64,000 bases of DNA from UBA10908 sp964608965 (GTDB lineage Bacteria > Bacillota > Clostridia > Peptostreptococcales > Anaerovoracaceae). Position numbers and translations under genes: made by a program. The stretch covers positions 48,925-112,924 of the forward strand of contig CAZSPZ010000003.1 of assembly GCA_964608965.1 (NCBI GenBank), written 5' to 3'. The notes beneath the pieces are model-generated. The model made no database searches, had not been told where the DNA came from, and saw nothing but the letters and a program-made list of their open reading frames with translations. This document shows positions 59,863 through 64,000 of the stretch, piece by piece (the first letter of the stretch is position 1; every line of letters begins with the position of its first letter).

Positions 59863-62800
59863 TTACTTTCTTTCTATTTCGACCATAGCGAAGGCTTCGA
59901 TGATATCATTTTCTTTTATGTCGTTGAATTTTTCCAAGCCTATACCGCATTCAAAACCTGAAGCCACTTCTTTCGCATCATCCTTAAACCGCTTCAGAGA
60001 AGAAATACTCCCCTCGTGCACTACAATTCCATCGCGTACAACTCGAACCTGTGCATTTCTGGAGACTTTGCCTTCGAGCACATACGCACCTGCGATAATC
60101 CCTGCTCCCGGAACCTTAAAGGTTTCGCGAACTTGTATCTTGCCCATGATGACTTCTTTAAATATGGGATCCAACATACCTTTCATTGCCGCTTCTATCT
60201 CGTCAATGACTTCATAAATAATTCTGTAAGTCCTGATTTCGACTTTTTCACGATCGGCCATAGAGCTGATTGCGCTGCTGGGACGAACATTAAATCCTAT
60301 AATTACAGCACTTGATGTACTTGCCAGCATGATATCAGATTCTGTAATGGTTCCTACACCGCTATGCAATATCTTCACTTTGACATTTTCATTATGGAGT
60401 TTTTCCAGCGACTGCTCCAAAGCCCCTACAGAGCCTTGGACGTCAGCCTTAATAATCAGGTTAAGTTCTTTGACTTCCCCTTCTTCTATCTGGCTGAAAA
60501 GCTGCTGCAGAGTGATGCTGGAGTTTCTCGTCATCACTTCTTCTCTCTGCTTAATCCGTCTGCTTTCGGCAATTTCTCTTGCAACTTTGTCTTCTTTTAC
60601 GGCGTTAAATTCGTCGCCCGCTTCGGGGACTTCGTTAAGTCCGGTAATTTCGACAGCTCTGGCAGGGCCCGCTTTTCGTATAGAATCACCTTTATGGTTT
60701 GTCATTGCCCTGATTTTACCGCTGCAAGTACCGGCGACGATGGACGTACCGGCTTGCAATGTGCCGTTTAGAACAAGAAGCGTTGCAACCGGGCCTTTGT
60801 TTTTGTCGAGTCTGGCTTCTATAACAGTGCCCATTGCGAGCCTGTTGGGATTTGCTTTCAGCTCCAGTATTTCAGCCTGCAAAAGGATCATTTCCAATAA
60901 CTGAATAATTCCTTCTCCGGTTTTTGCGGATACAGGAACACAGATTACATCGCCGCCCCACTCTTCCACCAAGACACCTTGATCGCTGAGATCTCTCTTA
61001 ACCGCATCCGGATCTGCACCGGGTTTATCCATTTTATTGATAGCTACAATGATAGGAACTCCCGCAGCTTTGGCGTGGCTGATCGACTCTATGGTCTGTG
61101 GCTTTACGCTGTCATCGGCTGCGACAACTAGCACGGCAATATCGGTCACGTGCGCTCCTCTGGCTCTCATCGCCGTAAAAGCTTCGTGTCCCGGAGTATC
61201 TAAAAATACAATGCGCTGTCCTTTTAATTCTATTTCAGATGCACCGATGTGCTGTGTAATTCCACCCGCTTCGCTGTCTGTAACATTTGTCTTACGAATT
61301 GCATCCAGTAAAGATGTCTTACCATGGTCGACATGTCCCATTACAGCAATGATAGGTGGTCTTGGAACAAGATCGGATTCCTTATCGATAAAGAGCTCCA
61401 GCCCTTCTTCGACAACTTCCTCGTTAACTTTATTGACAACGATATTCACGCCAAGCTCCACGCCCAGTAAAACTGCCGTGTCCTCGTCCAGGTTCTGATT
61501 GATATTGGCCATAATGCCCATTTTCATGAGAGCCATGATTGCATCAGAAGATGTGCGTTCGATTTGTTCGCAAAAACCTGCAACCGTGATGGGAACAGAA
61601 ATAACAACACTGCCTTCCGGAAGGTTTTCAACTTCAAAATTGTCGTCTATGACAACATCGTTTTTATCTTTGTATTGTCTGTGTCTTTTAGGTGCAGCTT
61701 TTGTAAGATCCAAGGGCCTTGATTCAAACTTATCCTTCTTGTCTTTTTCTTTGACCTTATCTTTCCGGCTCTTCTTTTCAGCCCCGCCGACAGGAGCAGT
61801 ATAAACAAGAACTCTGTCTTTGGTTTCACCCTTCTTTTTAAAATCGTCTTTCTTCCGCGGAAACTCAGTACGTGGCGAACGATCCGGTTGGGCATGTTCG
61901 CCCCCTGGTTTCTTCCCTACGTATTCTTTTGGTTTTCTGTCGTCGCCGGGCTTATATTCTCCGGGTTTTCTGTTCTCGCCGGGTTTATACTCTCCCGGTT
62001 TTCTGTTTTCGGTAGGTTTATATTCTCCGGGTTTTCTGTTCTCTGAAGGCTTATACTCTCCGGGTTTCCTGTTTTCTGAAGGCTTGTACTCTCCCGGTTT
62101 TCTGTTTTCTGAAGGCTTATATTCTCCGGGTTTCCTGTTTTCTGAAGGCTTATATTCTCCAGGCCGTCTGTTTTCTCCAAATGTACGATCTGCCGGTCTC
62201 TTATCGTCTCTGCCCTTGTATTCCATTGGCTTTCGGGGTTCAGGCTTTGGTTCGTCTTCCGCTCTTCTTACTATTTTCAACCCGATTCCCGGGGTATAAT
62301 CGACTTTTTGCACGGGAACAGAAGGTTTTTCAATCGGTTTTATTTCCACTTTATTTTCCGGTTGAATTTCTGTTTTATTCTCATTTTTTTCTTGGAACTT
62401 TTCGTCCGTTTTATTTTCTGCGATCACAGCGTTTTCCCTTTCCGTAGGTTGCTTTACTGTTTCAATTACAGTCTCTTCCGCAGTGGGGGAAACTTCATTT
62501 TCAATGATTACAGCAGCAGGAGCAATCGCTTCCACAACTGATACTTCCGGAATTTCGTTGACAACGTTGATTTCAACGGCATCGACATTTTGAGGGAATT
62601 CTTCGAATTCTCTCTGCTCTTCTTTTGTTTTATCGATATCTTGCGGGACGTCGCTCTTCTTTTGCGGCACCGCATTTTTGGGCATGGGTCTTCCCACCGG
62701 CAAAGGTCTTGCCGGCGATGCAAGCGGAGTTCTGGCTACCGGTTTTCCCACAGGTGGCGTCTGCGTCGTCCGCGATACTTCAGAAAACTCCTTTTGAGGA

Positions 62801-63096
62801 ACAACAACCTGCGCTTTCTTGGATTGTGCTTCTATGATCGCTTTGTCCACAGCCTTAATCATCACTTTAACCTGTTCAGGCTCTTTGACGGCTTCTTTTT
62901 TTGCAGCGGCTTTTACGATGGTGGTTTCAGCTCTTTTACGGCTATTCAGGATCGTGTTTTTCACTGCGATCGCATCAATATCCTCCATCATGCTGTTTTT
63001 TATCATCTGGCCATACCCAAGATCATGAAGTCTTGAGATCAATTCATTGTCGGTAAGCCCCAGCTCTATTGCTATTTCATGGACTTTTTTAGGCAT
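59863..63096 (-). CDS. infB: Translation initiation factor IF-2 with tandem-repeat N-domain
   Basis: The protein has 1077 residues, longer than the usual 700-900 in Firmicutes. Residues about 1-55 form the IF2_N domain. Residues about 100-450 are a long charged, disordered region. It holds seven copies of an 11-residue repeat (PGEYKPSENRK type, about 312-388). The conserved core follows: GTPase with VMGHVDHGKTSLLDAI, DTPGHEAF and NKMD, then domains II-IV that bind fMet-tRNA. It starts 11 bases after rnpM, with no ylxQ between them. Confidence 0.97.
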   Translation of the reverse strand: MPKKVHEIAIELGLTDNELISRLHDLGYGQMIKNSMMEDIDAIAVKNTILNSRKRAETTIVKAAAKKEAVKEPEQVKVMIKAVDKAIIEAQSKKAQVVVPQKEFSEVSRTTQTPPVGKPVARTPLASPARPLPVGRPMPKNAVPQKKSDVPQDIDKTKEEQREFEEFPQNVDAVEINVVNEIPEVSVVEAIAPAAVIIENEVSPTAEETVIETVKQPTERENAVIAENKTDEKFQEKNENKTEIQPENKVEIKPIEKPSVPVQKVDYTPGIGLKIVRRAEDEPKPEPRKPMEYKGRDDKRPADRTFGENRRPGEYKPSENRKPGEYKPSENRKPGEYKPSENRKPGEYKPSENRKPGEYKPTENRKPGEYKPGENRKPGEYKPGDDRKPKEYVGKKPGGEHAQPDRSPRTEFPRKKDDFKKKGETKDRVLVYTAPVGGAEKKSRKDKVKEKDKKDKFESRPLDLTKAAPKRHRQYKDKNDVVIDDNFEVENLPEGSVVISVPITVAGFCEQIERTSSDAIMALMKMGIMANINQNLDEDTAVLLGVELGVNIVVNKVNEEVVEEGLELFIDKESDLVPRPPIIAVMGHVDHGKTSLLDAIRKTNVTDSEAGGITQHIGASEIELKGQRIVFLDTPGHEAFTAMRARGAHVTDIAVLVVAADDSVKPQTIESISHAKAAGVPIIVAINKMDKPGADPDAVKRDLSDQGVLVEEWGGDVICVPVSAKTGEGIIQLLEMILLQAEILELKANPNRLAMGTVIEARLDKNKGPVATLLVLNGTLQAGTSIVAGTCSGKIRAMTNHKGDSIRKAGPARAVEITGLNEVPEAGDEFNAVKEDKVAREIAESRRIKQREEVMTRNSSITLQQLFSQIEEGEVKELNLIIKADVQGSVGALEQSLEKLHNENVKVKILHSGVGTITESDIMLASTSSAVIIGFNVRPSSAISSMADREKVEIRTYRIIYEVIDEIEAAMKGMLDPIFKEVIMGKIQVRETFKVPGAGIIAGAYVLEGKVSRNAQVRVVRDGIVVHEGSISSLKRFKDDAKEVASGFECGIGLEKFNDIKENDIIEAFAMVEIERK
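61933..62163 (-). repeat. Seven tandem 33-base repeats inside infB
   Basis: Seven in-frame 33-base units encode PGEYKP-x3-RK. Six keep ENRK or near; the last reads GDDRK. Copies differ mainly at third codon positions, which points to selection at the protein level after duplication. The repeats look regular but have no spacers and lie in a gene, so they are not a CRISPR array. Confidence 0.92.
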
Positions 63097-63107
63097 TCGA
63101 ACACCTC

Positions 63108-63404
63108 CTACCGGTTCGTTCGTTGGATTTCTCTATTGTTGATTTCAGCAATTTCTAACTCTACTCGCCGAATGTCTTCTTCTGTAACGGACATATTTAA
63201 ATTCCTCGCGAAAGCTTTTTTCTTTTTTGCTTTTTCCACGCATTCCGGGTTCGGGCACAAGTATGCTCCGCGTCCGTTAGCTTTTCCGCTTGGATCGATT
63301 TTTAATCCTTCTTCTTCCGAAGCGACAATTCGCACAAGGTCTCTTTTGGGTTTGGATTCCATACATCCTATGCAACGCCTCATCGGAATTTTATTCTGCT
63401 TCAT
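63108..63404 (-). CDS. rnpM: YlxR/RnpM family RNA-binding protein (DUF448)
   Basis: This 98-residue protein has the conserved start KIPMRRCIGCMESKPKRDLVRIV (in segments) and GRGAYLCPNPECVEKAKKKKAF. In B. subtilis RnpM binds and modulates RNase P RNA. ATG at 63404 overlaps the nusA 3' end by 14 bases. Next to it infB follows directly. Confidence 0.92.
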   Translation of the reverse strand: MKQNKIPMRRCIGCMESKPKRDLVRIVASEEEGLKIDPSGKANGRGAYLCPNPECVEKAKKKKAFARNLNMSVTEEDIRRVELEIAEINNREIQRTNR

Positions 63405-64000
63405 GGACCTCTTCCTCTTTCGATTCTTCCATATCGATTGCAGCCACTTCGCCTTCCGTCTCCACAGAAGCTTCCTGTGCTTCTTCCGTTTCAACTGCAA
63501 CCACTTCAGCTTCTTCTGTATTTACAGAAATATCTTCCGGTTCAGGGGAAGACACATCATCCGGTTTATCGGTCTCGTCTTTGTCAGCGCCTTCTTCCGG
63601 ATAATATTGAGAATGGCTTTTGATATCGATTTTCCAACCGCAAAGTTTAGCGGCCAATCTGACGTTCTGCCCTTCTTTGCCGATGGCTAAAGAAAGTTGA
63701 AAGTCGGGAACGACGACAGTTGCTGCTCTTTCTGCTTCGTCGACAAGAACCATTTTGACCTTTGCAGGGGAAAGTGCGCTGCTTATAAGCTTTCCGGGTT
63801 CTTCGCTCCAAGTGATGATATCAATCTTTTCTCCTGACAGTTCTTCCACAACGGCTTGCACTCTGTTTCCTCTTGTACCGACACAAGCCCCCACAGGGTC
63901 AACATTTTCGTCGTATGTGCATACCGCGATTTTGGTACGGGAACCGGCCTCTCTGGATATGCTTTTGATTTCAACAATTCCGTCCTGTATTTCGGGAACT
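63391..64000 (-). CDS. nusA: Transcription factor NusA, C-terminal part (cut by right edge)
   Basis: About 202 codons are visible, without the start. The KH domains are recognisable: GACVGTRGNRVQAVVEELSGEKIDI (in segments) and LSLAIGKEGQNVRLAAKLCGWKIDI (in segments). After the second KH domain the protein continues for about 70 residues of a strongly acidic tail (many Glu, Val, Ala, with repeated VETEE-like units). NusA binds RNA polymerase and modulates pausing and termination. It heads the nusA-rnpM-infB operon. Confidence 0.95.
   Translation of the reverse strand, partial: VPEIQDGIVEIKSISREAGSRTKIAVCTYDENVDPVGACVGTRGNRVQAVVEELSGEKIDIITWSEEPGKLISSALSPAKVKMVLVDEAERAATVVVPDFQLSLAIGKEGQNVRLAAKLCGWKIDIKSHSQYYPEEGADKDETDKPDDVSSPEPEDISVNTEEAEVVAVETEEAQEASVETEGEVAAIDMEESKEEEVHEAE

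Noticed and set aside
61933..62163. Regularly spaced repeats resembling a CRISPR array
   Set aside because: The units are contiguous with no spacers, keep the reading frame of infB and differ mainly at third positions.
61820..62299. Long plus-strand frame with regular SPGFLFSEGLY-type repeats
   Set aside because: It is the shadow of the infB tandem repeat on the other strand and has no independent start signal.

Overview
The window reads as a chromosomal stretch of an anaerobic, low-to-medium GC Firmicute of the Clostridia type. The evidence is a four-subunit 2-oxoacid:ferredoxin oxidoreductase, several 4Fe-4S proteins, a molybdenum oxidoreductase, methionine gamma-lyase, a T-box leader on alaS, a Gram-positive SOS box at recA, and gene orders typical of Firmicutes (ftsK-rimO-pgsA-cinA-recA; nusA-rnpM-infB-rbfA-nrnA-truB-ribF; rpsO-pnp; dnaG-rpoD-trmK-nif3). 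The species cannot be named from the sequence. One run of 10 Ns inside rpoD shows that this is a draft assembly.

Left edge (1-1620): an accessory-looking patch. It has a partial C2H2 zinc-finger gene, a small membrane protein, about 480 bases without a gene but full of hairpins (a candidate structured RNA), and two small tandem genes that look like diverged paralogues. Next (1626-6195) is a three-gene redox operon on the minus strand: a DmsB-like iron-sulfur protein, an NAD(P)H-type flavoprotein, and a molybdopterin oxidoreductase with a TorD-like chaperone domain fused to its N-terminus. No membrane anchor or Tat signal is seen, which suggests a soluble cytoplasmic reductase.

The middle holds core genes. 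6212-11791 has ruvX, ireB, T-box-controlled alaS, mnmA, ynzC and a comEA variant. 11967-18750 has a ferredoxin-nitroreductase, a radical-SAM pair, obg, rpmA, rplU and recA. 18922-24565 has cinA, pgsA, rimO and ftsK. A plus-strand asd-mtnA-mtnK operon (24805-28054) ends at a shared terminator facing coaE-polA. An ECF sigma/anti-sigma pair sits directly in front of polA. A 6S RNA candidate lies between yebC and a cyclodeaminase gene. From 35447 to 40407 there are single metabolic genes: MATE transporter, GNAT, ROK kinase, exonuclease III and a sugar epimerase.

The right third starts with porCDAB, a metallo-beta-lactamase-fold hydrolase, methionine gamma-lyase and the RNase P RNA gene. It continues with an almost unbroken minus-strand block of information-processing genes from nusA (cut by the right edge) back to nif3. 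Points of interest there are a long near-perfect hairpin in the pnp leader, a sevenfold 33-base repeat inside infB, the absence of ylxQ, and an apparent rpoD frameshift that is explained by a wrongly sized assembly gap.
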